NCBI GenBank assembly: GCA_023435335.1
Contig: JAEYRU010000294.1
Coordinates: forward strand, 1-40,383
Origin: Pseudomonadota bacterium
Lineage (GTDB): Bacteria > Pseudomonadota > Alphaproteobacteria > Rhizobiales > Rhizobiaceae
DNA: 40,383 nucleotides
Direction: 5' to 3'
The notes beneath the pieces are model-generated. The model ran no database searches, had not been told where the DNA came from, and was given only the letters and a program-made list of their open reading frames with translations. Position numbers and translations under genes: made by a program. Positions within the stretch are counted from its first letter, which is position 1, and every line of letters starts with the position of its first letter. Shown in pieces: positions 8,007 to 17,154 of this stretch.

Positions 8007-9338
8007 ATGACCACGCTGACTGCCGATCAGGAAATCGAGCGGCTGATGTCGCTCCACCCGAAGGGCTTCGACCTTTCGCTCGACCGCATCCGCCGGCTGC
8101 TCGCGCGGCTCGACAATCCCGAGCGCCACATGCCGCCGGTAATCCATATCGCCGGCACCAACGGCAAGGGCTCGGCCGCGGCCTTCTCGCGGGCGCTGCT
8201 GGAGTCCTCGGGGCGCAGCGTCCACGTCCACACCTCGCCGCATCTGGTCAACTGGCACGAGCGCTACCGCATTGGCGGGACCGACGGCGGCGAGCTTGTG
8301 TCCGACGCCATGCTGGCTGACGCCGTTCGCCGCGTGGCGGATGCCAATCGTGGCGAGACCATCACCGTGTTCGAAATCCTGACGGCGGTGATGTTCGTGC
8401 TCTTCTCCGAGAATCCCGCCGACGCGGCGGTCGTCGAGGTGGGGCTCGGCGGGCGCTTCGACGCCACCAACGTGATCGACGACCCGGCCGTCTCGGTCAT
8501 CATGCCGGTCTCGCTCGACCACGAGGCCTATCTCGGCGACAGGGTTGAACTGATCGCGGCGGAAAAGGCGGGCATCATCAAGCCCGGCCGTCCCGTGGTG
8601 ATCGGCGCACAGGAATACGACGCCGCCCGCGACGTGCTGGTCGACACGGCCACGCGGCTCGGCTGCCCGGTCCACGTCTATGGCGAGGACTTCCTCGCCT
8701 ATGAGGAGAACGGCCGGCTGATATACCAGGACGACACGGGCCTGCTCGACGTCTCGTTGCCCCGGTTGTCCGGGCGCCACCAGTTCGCGAATGCCGCGGC
8801 TGCCATAGCCGCCGTCCGCGCCGCCGGTTTCGACATCGGCCACCGCGCGGTGGACAGGGCCATGGGCGCCGTCGAGTGGCCGGGCCGCATGCAGCGTCTG
8901 CCGATGGGAAGACTGCAGGAACTGGCGCCGGAGGGAGCCGAGATCTGGATCGACGGCGGCCACAACCCCGGCGCGGGCTCCGCGATCGCCGAAGCGCTTG
9001 CCGAACAGGAGGAGCGCGCTCCGAGGCCGCTTTTCCTGATCTGCGGCATGATAAACACGAAGGACCAGACCGGCTATTTCCGCGCCTTCGAAGGCATGGC
9101 GCGGCATGTCTTCACCGTTCCCGTCGAGCAGAGCGACGCCGGCGTGCCGGCGGCGGAGCTTTCGGTGCGAGCACAGGAGGCCGGCCTTTCCGCGGAGCCG
9201 GTCAATTCGGTCGCCAATGCGCTGATGCTGCTGCGCGACACCTGGGACGAGGACGAGGCTCCGCCGCGCATTCTCATCTGCGGCTCGCTCTATCTGATCG
9301 GCGGCGTCCTTGCCGAGAATGGCACCCCGCCGAGATAG
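8007..9338 (+). CDS. folC: bifunctional folylpolyglutamate synthase/dihydrofolate synthase
   Basis: A 443-residue Mur-ligase-family enzyme that adds glutamate to dihydropteroate and to folates in the cytoplasm. The ATP-binding P-loop GTNGKGS is at residues 50-56. The family segments HTSPHLVNWHERYRI and VEVGLGGRFDATNV follow, as does the C-terminal glutamate-ligase domain segment IDGGHNPGAG. The length is normal. The ATG at 8007 lies 48 nt after accD with a GGGA-type ribosome-binding site. It is the last gene of the plus-strand trp-accD-folC run and is followed by a bidirectional terminator. Confidence 0.95.
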   Translation: MTTLTADQEIERLMSLHPKGFDLSLDRIRRLLARLDNPERHMPPVIHIAGTNGKGSAAAFSRALLESSGRSVHVHTSPHLVNWHERYRIGGTDGGELVSDAMLADAVRRVADANRGETITVFEILTAVMFVLFSENPADAAVVEVGLGGRFDATNVIDDPAVSVIMPVSLDHEAYLGDRVELIAAEKAGIIKPGRPVVIGAQEYDAARDVLVDTATRLGCPVHVYGEDFLAYEENGRLIYQDDTGLLDVSLPRLSGRHQFANAAAAIAAVRAAGFDIGHRAVDRAMGAVEWPGRMQRLPMGRLQELAPEGAEIWIDGGHNPGAGSAIAEALAEQEERAPRPLFLICGMINTKDQTGYFRAFEGMARHVFTVPVEQSDAGVPAAELSVRAQEAGLSAEPVNSVANALMLLRDTWDEDEAPPRILICGSLYLIGGVLAENGTPPR

Positions 9339-9350
9339 CGGCTCTCAAAG

Positions 9351-9379
9351 AAAAAGCGCGGCTGGGAAGCCGCGCCTTT
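9351..9379. terminator. bidirectional terminator between folC and trxA
   Basis: A perfect 8-bp stem, GCGCGGCT/AGCCGCGC, with a GGGA loop lies between the convergent folC and trxA genes. Five A residues precede it (9351-9355), so trxA transcripts get a U-tract after the hairpin. On the folC side only CTTT follows, a weaker signal. Confidence 0.85.
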
Positions 9380-9402
9380 GCCAGAGATGAACTGCGCGCC
9401 GG

Positions 9403-9726
9403 TCAGGCGACGGCGGCGTTGATCCAGGCCGATAGCGCCGTCTTCGGCGCGGCCCCGACCTTCGTGTCGGTCAGCTCGCCGCCCTTGAACAACATCAGGG
9501 TAGGGATGGAACGCACGCCGAACTGCGCCGCAAGCTCGGGGTTCTCGTCGACGTTGAGCTTGGCGATCTTCACCTTACCCCCGAGTTCGGTGGCGATCTC
9601 CTCGAGTGCCGGCGAGATCATCTTGCATGGGCCGCACCACTCGGCCCAGAAATCCACGACGACCGGCTCGCTGGACTGCAGCACGTCGGACTGGAAGTTG
9701 TTCTTGTCGACTGTGACGGTCGCCAT
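9403..9726 (-). CDS. trxA: thioredoxin 1
   Basis: A 107-residue cytoplasmic thioredoxin with the redox motif WCGPC at residues 30-34 (Cys31, Cys34), the buried Asp in VVVDFWAEW, and the cis-proline loop RSIPTLMLF. It reduces protein disulfides and is recycled by thioredoxin reductase. The ATG at 9726 has AAGGAG at a proper distance; the reading frame continues far upstream, but that part is antisense-like shadow within addA. It follows addA in the same direction after a 74-nt gap that holds a small hairpin. Transcription ends at the 9351-9379 terminator. Confidence 0.97.
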   Translation of the reverse strand: MATVTVDKNNFQSDVLQSSEPVVVDFWAEWCGPCKMISPALEEIATELGGKVKIAKLNVDENPELAAQFGVRSIPTLMLFKGGELTDTKVGAAPKTALSAWINAAVA

Positions 9727-9752
9727 GACGGTGACTCCTTGAATTGAGAACT

Positions 9753-9770
9753 TGCCCCAGATGTGGGGCA
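9753..9770 (-). other. hairpin in the addA-trxA gap
   Basis: A perfect 7-bp inverted repeat (TGCCCCA, 4-nt loop, TGGGGCA) sits in the 74-nt leader of trxA, about 27 nt upstream of the start codon. No T-run follows, so it is not a standard terminator. It could be an RNA processing or stability element that separates trxA mRNA from the addA message, but this is inference only. Confidence 0.45.
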
Positions 9771-9800
9771 GGAGGGGGGTGCGTTCAAGCAATCTTTTTC

Positions 9801-12800
9801 TCACGAGCGGGTGAGTCGGGCAAGCGCGTCCTCCATGGCTTCGCCGGGCACCGGCAGCAGGACCGGAGCCGCTGTGTAGAGCAGAGCGGCGGCGACGCGG
9901 CGGCCGGGATAGATCGGCTGCAGAAGTGCTCTGTAGAGCGCCAGCTGCGCCACATGCTCCGGCGGGACCTGTGACATGTCGGTGGGCACACCCCGACTCG
10001 TCTTGTAGTCGACGATCAGCACCTCGTGCGGGGAAACCGCCAGCCGGTCGATCATTCCAGAAACGGAACGGGCGCGGCCCTCGAGTTCCAGGGTGCCCAT
10101 CACCGACACCTCCGCCCGCGAGCCTTCGGCGAACAGCGCGCCGAAACGGGCATCCGAAAGGATCGCCTCGACGGCCTGCCAGGCGCGTCCGTGATCGGCC
10201 TCGCTCCATCCGGCCCCGAAGTTCATGAGATAACGCATTGCGGCCGCCTCGCGGGCCTCCTGCGGCAGGTCGGGCAGCACCTGCAGCAGCCGGTGCAGCG
10301 CGGTGCCCCACGCGCGGGAAAGCGAATCCGTGGCCTCCGGATCGAGCACCGGAGAACGGCGGCCGGCGAGGCTGTCGGGCGCGACCTCGATCGCCAGCGA
10401 TGCGCCCGAGGGCCGCAGGGGACGTGGCGGCGGAGCGATATGCGGCACGGGCTGCGACAGAACTTCCGGCAGGTCCGGCAATGGCCCGGCCGTGGTCGCC
10501 GCGGCATCCGACGGCTCCACAGGAAGAGCGTCGCTGACGCGGTAGCGCCGCACCGGTTGGCACTCCGCCGGCTGGTCGAGCGGCCGGGTCTCGGCGGCCG
10601 CCAGTCCCGCCTCGACCATGGAGTGCCAGGAATTCGCCGGTTTCCCCGTCACGCCATGGTAGCCGCAGACGATCAGGCGGTCCTCGGCCCGCGTCATGCC
10701 CACATAGAGCAGGCGCCGGTATTCCTCTTCGGCCTTGCGAGCGATTTCCGTGGCGACGGCGCGCGAGGCCGAGTTTGCCACCTCCGCGCTGGCCCGCCAG
10801 AGGAAGCCGTCGCCCTGCCAGGCTTGCGTCTTCGAGCGGAAGGGCAGGAGGCGCGGCAGATGCTGGTCGACGAAGGGCCGCCCGCCGGAATCGACCAGGA
10901 ACACCACCGGCGCTTCCAGACCCTTGGCGGCGTGCACGGTGAGAATGCGCAACTCGTCGCGCCGCTGATCCATCTCGCGCTTGATCTCGGGCGCGGCGGT
11001 GTCGAGCGTGGCGATCAGCGATTCCAGCCCGTCGCCGCCCGTGTGTTCCAGCGTGAGGCAGAAGGACATGAACTCGTCGATGATGTCGCCCGCTTCCGGC
11101 CCCAGGCGGGCGATCAATTTCCTGCGAGCTCCCTCGCGCCGGGGCGTGCCGGCGAGGATGCCGGCGTAGAACTCGAAGGCGGGGCGGAAACCTGCCTGGT
11201 CGCGCCATTCCTCAAGCGTCTCGACGATCTCGCGCAGGGCCGGGTGGACCTGTGCCCGCGCCTGCAGCGCCGAGAAGAGCGAGGCCGAGCCGCGGCCGTG
11301 CGCGATGGGGAACAGTTCCTCGTCCGAGAGTCCGAAGATGGGGCTCCGCAGCAGCGCAGCCAGCGAGAGATCGTCGTGCGCCTGCAGCGCGAAGCGGCCG
11401 ATCGCCAGCAGGTCCTTGATCGCGATGTGATCGGTCAGCAACAGGCGGTCTGCGCCGGCCACCGCGACGCCACGGTTCTTGAGGCTGCGTGAGAGTGCAT
11501 GGACGAAGCTGTCGCGCTTGCGCACCAGCACCATGATGTCGCCGGGCCGCACCGGGCGTCCCTGGCCCTCCAGCAGGTCGCCCTGCCTGATCCAGCCGGC
11601 GACGGTCGCGGCGATCGTCTCGGCCAGCCGCGCGGCCGGCGCGGAGGCATGGTCGATGGCCTCGGTCCAGTCGTCTGGCTCCGGCACCGTGACCGGGCCC
11701 AGCGACGACCATAATTCGACATAGCCGGGATCATGTTCGCGGATGCCCTCGTGGAGGATGGGTTCCGGGTCACGCGTGAGACCCTGCCGGTGCGCCTCCG
11801 CCGCGAAGACGAGATCGACCGCCGACAGCACGTCGCGGGTCGAACGGAAGGACTGGGTGAGCCGCACCTCCTCGAACTGGCCGCCTATGTCGGCGATGCG
11901 CTTTTTGAACTCGTGGCGGCTTTCCGAGAACGCGGCCGGCTCGGCGCCCTGGAAGGAGTAGATCGACTGCTTCTCGTCGCCGACCGCGAAGATGGTGCGA
12001 CGCACGTTGTCGCGTGCGCTCTGGCCGGTGAAGAACTCCGCGGCGAGCTTCTTCACCACCTCCCATTGCCGTGGGCTCGTGTCCTGCGCCTCGTCGATGA
12101 GGACGTGGTCGATGCCGCGGTCGAGCTTGTACTGCACCCAGGCGCTAGCCTCGTCGCGCGACAAGAGCCGCACCGTGCGGTTGATGAGGTCGTTGAAATC
12201 GAGAAACCCCCGCGCGCTCTTCAGCCGCTCGTAGCGGCCGATCAGCCAGTCGGCGACGGTCAGCGCCGAGCGGGTGGAGGAGAGCATCTCGAACAATGCG
12301 AGGCGGTCCCTCGCCGCGATCAGCGCGGCGGCTGCCTGCGCGTAGCGGTCGGGCAGGTCGGGAAGGCGCGCCACGAGCGCCTTCTTGAAAAGGCCCGGCG
12401 CATAGGGCTCGCCCTTCCCGGTCAGCAGTCCCTTCGCCGCGAGGTCCAGCCGGCGTGTCGGCGAGGTTTCGCGGAAGGCCGCCGCCAGCCAGGGCAGCAC
12501 ATTGTCCAGCACGCGCCCGGCGGCGGTTTCCCCGGCATGCCGCGTCAGCGCTGCGACGAAACCCGCATCGAAGCCGGCAGGCGGCCACGCTGCGGCGGCG
12601 ATCCCGTCCGCCGTCTCGTCCGGCGCGAAGCCGAACTCCTCGAAGAGCGTGGCGTAGGGCGGCGTTTCGCCGGCGACTTCCTCGATGAAGGCCCGCAGGC
12701 CGTCGCGCTTGTTCACCACGTCGGAGAGCAGTTCGTCGAGGCCGAATTCGCCGCCACGCGCCAGCACCTCGGCAAAAGCCGCCGCCAGCTCTTCATTCTC

Positions 12801-13322
12801 CCCGCCGGCCGCGCCCGAGATCATGTCTCGCCGCGCTTCGCCGACGAGCGCCGCTTCCATCTCGGAATCGAGCATCTCGAAGTGGCCGGCAATGTTGGCC
12901 TCCAGCGGGAATTGCTGCAGCACCGCCTCGCAGAAGGCGTGGATGGTCTGTATCTTCAGCCCGCCGGGCGTCTCGAGCGCGCTGGCAAATAGGCGGCGCG
13001 CCAGAGCCAACCTCCCGTCGGTGGGCTCGCTGCCGGTGAGCTTGGCGATCTGGTCGCGCAGCGCCGCATCTTCCATCAGGCTCCAGGATGCGAGGTCGCG
13101 GAACACCCGGTTGGCCATGTTCGCCGCCGCCGCCCGGGTATAGGTCAGGCAGAGGATCTTCGACGGCTCGGTGCCCTCGAGCAGCAGCCGGACCACGCGC
13201 TGCGACAGCACATGCGTCTTGCCAGAGCCGGCATTCGCTGACACCCAGGCCGAGTGCCGGGGGTCGGCAGCACGTGCCTGCAGGCGGATCGTTTCGGGAG
13301 GGACGAGGCGGGGCGGCCTCAT
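9801..13322 (-). CDS. addA: double-strand break repair helicase/nuclease AddA
   Basis: A 1173-residue UvrD-like helicase with a C-terminal RecB-type nuclease. With AddB it resects broken DNA ends for RecA-dependent repair. The Walker A motif AGSGKT is at residues 31-36 and the Walker B DEAQDTSP at 410-417. Further helicase motifs include AVGDEKQSIYSFQGA, LTQSFRST and YVGMTRAEDRL. The nuclease motif VDYKT lies around residues 1104-1108. The ATG at 13322 overlaps the addB stop (13321-13319) as ATGA, and the protein starts as expected (MRPPRLVPPE). It is the fifth gene of the divL-tsaE/amgK-murU-addB-addA overlap chain. Confidence 0.96.
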   Translation of the reverse strand: MRPPRLVPPETIRLQARAADPRHSAWVSANAGSGKTHVLSQRVVRLLLEGTEPSKILCLTYTRAAAANMANRVFRDLASWSLMEDAALRDQIAKLTGSEPTDGRLALARRLFASALETPGGLKIQTIHAFCEAVLQQFPLEANIAGHFEMLDSEMEAALVGEARRDMISGAAGGENEELAAAFAEVLARGGEFGLDELLSDVVNKRDGLRAFIEEVAGETPPYATLFEEFGFAPDETADGIAAAAWPPAGFDAGFVAALTRHAGETAAGRVLDNVLPWLAAAFRETSPTRRLDLAAKGLLTGKGEPYAPGLFKKALVARLPDLPDRYAQAAAALIAARDRLALFEMLSSTRSALTVADWLIGRYERLKSARGFLDFNDLINRTVRLLSRDEASAWVQYKLDRGIDHVLIDEAQDTSPRQWEVVKKLAAEFFTGQSARDNVRRTIFAVGDEKQSIYSFQGAEPAAFSESRHEFKKRIADIGGQFEEVRLTQSFRSTRDVLSAVDLVFAAEAHRQGLTRDPEPILHEGIREHDPGYVELWSSLGPVTVPEPDDWTEAIDHASAPAARLAETIAATVAGWIRQGDLLEGQGRPVRPGDIMVLVRKRDSFVHALSRSLKNRGVAVAGADRLLLTDHIAIKDLLAIGRFALQAHDDLSLAALLRSPIFGLSDEELFPIAHGRGSASLFSALQARAQVHPALREIVETLEEWRDQAGFRPAFEFYAGILAGTPRREGARRKLIARLGPEAGDIIDEFMSFCLTLEHTGGDGLESLIATLDTAAPEIKREMDQRRDELRILTVHAAKGLEAPVVFLVDSGGRPFVDQHLPRLLPFRSKTQAWQGDGFLWRASAEVANSASRAVATEIARKAEEEYRRLLYVGMTRAEDRLIVCGYHGVTGKPANSWHSMVEAGLAAAETRPLDQPAECQPVRRYRVSDALPVEPSDAAATTAGPLPDLPEVLSQPVPHIAPPPRPLRPSGASLAIEVAPDSLAGRRSPVLDPEATDSLSRAWGTALHRLLQVLPDLPQEAREAAAMRYLMNFGAGWSEADHGRAWQAVEAILSDARFGALFAEGSRAEVSVMGTLELEGRARSVSGMIDRLAVSPHEVLIVDYKTSRGVPTDMSQVPPEHVAQLALYRALLQPIYPGRRVAAALLYTAAPVLLPVPGEAMEDALARLTRS

Positions 13323-16300
13323 GGCGCTTCCTCGTCCGTCTCGCCGCCGGCCGACCATTCGAGCACCCGCGCAAGGTGGTCGTAGTCGCCATCCAAGTCG
13401 TGCTCCTTGAAGGGAAGAGCGCGGGAGAGATACCCGTGATCCCCGTTCCCGTACCAGCCGATGAGTTGCTCAAGCCGGCTCCACGCATCCTGCGCAAGAT
13501 CGCCGGCGGAGCGCAGCTGGTTCCTGAACTGCAGGATCGTTTCCTCCTCGACCCGGCCATTGGCCTTGAGGCGCACATAGGCGAGTTCGGCCGGCGTGCG
13601 CGCTCCCGCCTCGGCGAAAGCGCCACGCACCAGCAGCGCTCCCTCCAGCGCTAGTTGCGGCACCACCAGCATGTGCGCCTGCCGCTTCGAGGGGTAGGAG
13701 CCGGTCTTGAAGTCGATGATGTCCGCGAAGCCGGCGGGATGCAGGTCTATGCGGTCGGCGCGGCCGGAAAGCGTCGCTCCGGTCGCGCCGATCGGCGTGT
13801 GCGAGGCCAATGCTTCCGCCAGGCGGATTATGCCTTCAGGCCTCTGGTTGCGTTCCCAGTCGACGATGCCGTTGGCGAGCAGGCGGAAGCGCGGCCACCA
13901 CACGGCATCGACGTCGGAGGGAAGGGCAGCCTCGTCAAAGGCGGCGCGGCCGATCGCGACCAGCCGCTCCCGGGCATCCGCCTGGCGCGGGTCGATGCCG
14001 GCCTGCGCGAAACGGTGCAGGATCTCGTGGAACAGCGAGCCGCGCTCCGCCGCGCTCGGATCGCGGATCAGCGCATCCAGCGGCCTCAGGCCCAGGATTC
14101 GTTTGGCATAGACCGCATAGGGGTCGCGCCGCAGCGTCTCGATCTCGGTGACGGAGAAGCGGGTGGGACGGGCGGCAAGCGCCGGCTTCGGGCAGGGGCG
14201 GGTCGCGAATGGCACCGGCTCTGCTCGGTCGAGCAGCCGGCCCCAATGGATCAACCGCTCGCCTTTCGCGCGCAGTGCCGCCGCCTGCTCCTCGCCGACG
14301 AACGCGGTCAGGCGCTGCAGCCAGCGCGAGGCGACGGCCGGCGCGTCGCCTGCGCGGGCCGAGCGTGTGAGGATCACCGTGCCCGTCCCCATCCCCATCA
14401 TGAAGTCGTGCGCGGCCTGGCCGATGCGCCGTTCCGGCGGCTCTAGCTCGATGCCCGCCTTCATCATGCGCGACATGAAGCGGTCCGGCTCTGCGCGCCG
14501 CGGCCAGCTTCCCTCGTTGAGGCCGCCCAGCACCAACGTGTCCACCGACTGCAGGCGGGCCTCAAGCGCACCCCAGATGTGGACGCGCGTATCAGCGCCC
14601 GGCGACGGCTTCACGACCGTGCCTGCAAGCAGGGCGGCGAGCATCGCCGGCCAGTCGCGCGGCGCAAAGGCGAGCGGCGCGGTAGAGCCGGTCAGCTCGC
14701 GCAGGAAGGCAACCATGGCCTCACCGGCATCCCCCGCATAGAGCCCGTCAAGCCGACCGTCTGCGTCGCGGCCGAGATTCTCCAGAGCGACGACCGTGGC
14801 GCGCGCGATCTCGGCAAGCGTGACTTCCGGCATGCCGCTGAGAGTGGCGAGCGGCGCCAGCGCCTGCTCCAGCGCGGCAAGGTAGCGCCGCGCGTCCGCA
14901 AGGTCGCCGGCTGTCAGCCGCTTGAGCCAGAACGGTTCGAACGGATCTGAAGCCAGCTTCTCCAGACGCTCCTCGAAATGGCGCGCGAGCGAAGAGAGTT
15001 GGGGCCGCCCGGTGCCGCGCCGCAGGGCTACCAGCTCGACCGCACTCGCGGCCTGGCGCACGAAGGCGCGCGGCAGGCCGCATTGCAGCAGAGGGTGCTT
15101 GATCAGCGCCATGATCGCCACCGGGTCGCCGGGGGCGTAGCAGGCTTCGGCCAGGTGCGTGAGGAGCATGGCGGGCGGCGTACGGGCAAGCGGAGTGCCG
15201 CCGGAATCGTCGGCGCGCAGGCCGAAGCGCGCCAGTTCGACCGAAACGCGCCGTGCCAGCGCCCGGTCGGCGGTCACGAGCGCGGCGCTGCGTCCTTCCT
15301 CCGCGATGGCCAGGCGCAGCGCCACTGCGATCGCCTGCGCCTCGTCGCGTTCGTTGGCGGCCTCGACCAGCGTTACGCGCGAGAGCGCGCCTTGAGCCAC
15401 CAGATCGGCCGCGAGTTCACGCGCGCCGGCCCATGTGTCGGTGGTGCCTGCCGGACGCATGGCTTCCGCCACCAGTCTGCCGCGCGCGGCGAGCTCAGGC
15501 TTCACCTGCCCGACTTCCACGACCTCGGAGCGCTCGGCCCGCATCGTCCGCAGCAGCTTGGCGAGGCCGAATTGCGGGTGGCCGCACACCGAAGGATGCG
15601 GCTTCTCCGCGGCGAGTTCCTCGCGCGAGCGCGCGTCCAGCGAGATGTCGAGGCCGGGCAGCACGACAGCGCCGGCCGGCAGCCGCGCGATCACGGAGAG
15701 CAGCCGCGCAGTCGCCGGAATGGAGCCGGTGGAGCCCGCTGCGATGATCGGACCTGCGGGCGGATTGCGCGAAAGCCTGGCCGCTTCTGCATCGATCATG
15801 GCGCTGCGATGCGCGCCCGGATTGGAAAGGCCGAGCCCGGCGAGCGCGGCCGGGAAGTGCTCGGTGACGATGGAGAGGAAATCGAGCGTAACCTGCCACC
15901 AGCCGGCGAGGTCCGCCTCGACAAGCCCGGCGAGCCGCCGCCAGTCGGCACCTTCCATCTCGATCTCGTCCATGAGCGCGGAGAGGTCGCGCGCCAGCCA
16001 CACCGCATCGGCGGCGGAGGCCGGCACCACCACATCCTCGTCGAAACGGGCGCGGATGTGCGCAGGCAGGTTGGCCTTCCAGCGCTGCACCAGCGGGGCG
16101 AGCAGCAACAGACGGTCCATCGCCCCGATCGGGGGCGCAAGGTCTAGCGCCTCGCCTCCCGCTGGTTCGAAGGAGGCTGCATCCTCGTCGAACTCGCCGA
16201 GCGGCCGGATCGTCGGCAGGATGGCGGCGCGACCGCCGGAGCGCTCCACGAAGATGCCGCGCAGTTCGCGCGCGGCGCGGCGGGTCGGCACGTATATGGT

Positions 16301-16435
16301 GGCGGCGGCGAGGGCCAGCGGATCGTCGCCTGCCCCGAAGCCGGGCACCAGACGGCCCGCAAGCGCGGCCTCCGCCAAGGTAGGCAGGAAGGGTGCGCCC
16401 GGCGGAATAGAGTAGAGCCTGGGTCGCCCTGTCAT
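13319..16435 (-). CDS. addB: double-strand break repair protein AddB
   Basis: A 1038-residue partner of AddA. The N-terminal region contains the AddB-typical YVPTRRAARELRGIF segment, and RRAEPDRFMSRMMKAG and VTEIETLRRDPYAVYAKRIL lie in the C-terminal half. The PD-(D/E)XK nuclease core IIDFKTGSYPSKRQ is near residues 906-919. It forms the AddAB complex in the cytoplasm and supplies the second nuclease. The ATG at 16435 overlaps the stop of the upstream nucleotidyltransferase (ATGA), and its own stop overlaps the addA start in the same way. The sequence is complete, with no visible frameshift. Confidence 0.95.
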   Translation of the reverse strand: MTGRPRLYSIPPGAPFLPTLAEAALAGRLVPGFGAGDDPLALAAATIYVPTRRAARELRGIFVERSGGRAAILPTIRPLGEFDEDAASFEPAGGEALDLAPPIGAMDRLLLLAPLVQRWKANLPAHIRARFDEDVVVPASAADAVWLARDLSALMDEIEMEGADWRRLAGLVEADLAGWWQVTLDFLSIVTEHFPAALAGLGLSNPGAHRSAMIDAEAARLSRNPPAGPIIAAGSTGSIPATARLLSVIARLPAGAVVLPGLDISLDARSREELAAEKPHPSVCGHPQFGLAKLLRTMRAERSEVVEVGQVKPELAARGRLVAEAMRPAGTTDTWAGARELAADLVAQGALSRVTLVEAANERDEAQAIAVALRLAIAEEGRSAALVTADRALARRVSVELARFGLRADDSGGTPLARTPPAMLLTHLAEACYAPGDPVAIMALIKHPLLQCGLPRAFVRQAASAVELVALRRGTGRPQLSSLARHFEERLEKLASDPFEPFWLKRLTAGDLADARRYLAALEQALAPLATLSGMPEVTLAEIARATVVALENLGRDADGRLDGLYAGDAGEAMVAFLRELTGSTAPLAFAPRDWPAMLAALLAGTVVKPSPGADTRVHIWGALEARLQSVDTLVLGGLNEGSWPRRAEPDRFMSRMMKAGIELEPPERRIGQAAHDFMMGMGTGTVILTRSARAGDAPAVASRWLQRLTAFVGEEQAAALRAKGERLIHWGRLLDRAEPVPFATRPCPKPALAARPTRFSVTEIETLRRDPYAVYAKRILGLRPLDALIRDPSAAERGSLFHEILHRFAQAGIDPRQADARERLVAIGRAAFDEAALPSDVDAVWWPRFRLLANGIVDWERNQRPEGIIRLAEALASHTPIGATGATLSGRADRIDLHPAGFADIIDFKTGSYPSKRQAHMLVVPQLALEGALLVRGAFAEAGARTPAELAYVRLKANGRVEEETILQFRNQLRSAGDLAQDAWSRLEQLIGWYGNGDHGYLSRALPFKEHDLDGDYDHLARVLEWSAGGETDEEAP

Positions 16436-17154
16436 CGGTTTCCGGCGAAGGCGGCGATGGCCGCTTCCGCTTCGGGGATCGCACCGGGAGTGCCCACGGT
16501 GATCCAGCGGCCGGCCATCTTCATGCCGTACAAGCGGCGGGCGGCCATGGCGCGCTCGAAGTAGAGCAGCAGCGAGTGTGGCTCGGCCTTCGCCCCGGCG
16601 AAGATGCGCGGGTGCACTATCCCCGCGCCGGCATAGATCAGCCCGTCGGCTGCGCCTTTCGCCCAGGCCAGGCGGCCATCCTCGGCGAGGACGAAGTCGG
16701 TGCCTCCCGTATGACCCGTGGCATCTGCGAGATCGGCCAGCATGAGCAGAATATCCATCCGCCGCTCGTCCCATGCAAGGGCGAGCCGCTCGAGGTTGGG
16801 CCTCGCGCCGTCGATCCAGAATGTATCGGCATTGAGGATGAAGAAGGGCGCGTCGCCCAGCGAAGGCAGCGCCTTGACGATGCCGCCGGCGGAGTCCAGC
16901 AGCAGCGCGCTCTCGTCCGAAACCGTGACGCGCGGCCGTTCCCGTCCTGCCACGTGGCTAGCGATCTGGTCGCCCAAATGGTGCGTGTTGACCACGGCGT
17001 GCTCGACGCCAGCGGCAGCGAGACTGTCCAGCCCCCGGTCGAGCAGCGTTGTGCCGGCGATCCGCACCAACGGCTTCGGCAGCGTGTCGGTGATCGGGCG
17101 CATGCGCTTGCCTAGGCCGGCGGCGAGCACCATGGCGTGCCGGGGAACGGTCAT
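16432..17154 (-). CDS. murU: N-acetylmuramate 1-phosphate uridylyltransferase (MurU-type nucleotidyltransferase)
   Basis: A 240-residue nucleotidyltransferase with the signature LAAGLGKRMRP at residues 10-20 and DTLPKPL at 23-29. Catalytic-type acidic residues lie in NADTFW, and GTPGAIPEAE sits at the C-terminus. In the anabolic recycling route known from Pseudomonas putida and Caulobacter, MurU makes UDP-MurNAc from the MurNAc 1-phosphate formed by AmgK, bypassing the fosfomycin-sensitive MurA step. The assignment rests on the family plus the adjacent AmgK-like kinase domain. It could be annotated simply as a nucleotidyltransferase family protein. The start overlaps the kinase stop and the stop overlaps the addB start, each by 4 nt. 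Confidence 0.85.
   Translation of the reverse strand: MTVPRHAMVLAAGLGKRMRPITDTLPKPLVRIAGTTLLDRGLDSLAAAGVEHAVVNTHHLGDQIASHVAGRERPRVTVSDESALLLDSAGGIVKALPSLGDAPFFILNADTFWIDGARPNLERLALAWDERRMDILLMLADLADATGHTGGTDFVLAEDGRLAWAKGAADGLIYAGAGIVHPRIFAGAKAEPHSLLLYFERAMAARRLYGMKMAGRWITVGTPGAIPEAEAAIAAFAGNR

Noticed and set aside
7005..9107. 700-codon open frame on the minus strand opposite accD/folC
   Set aside because: Same shadow effect. Both plus-strand genes have intact family motifs through the whole interval.
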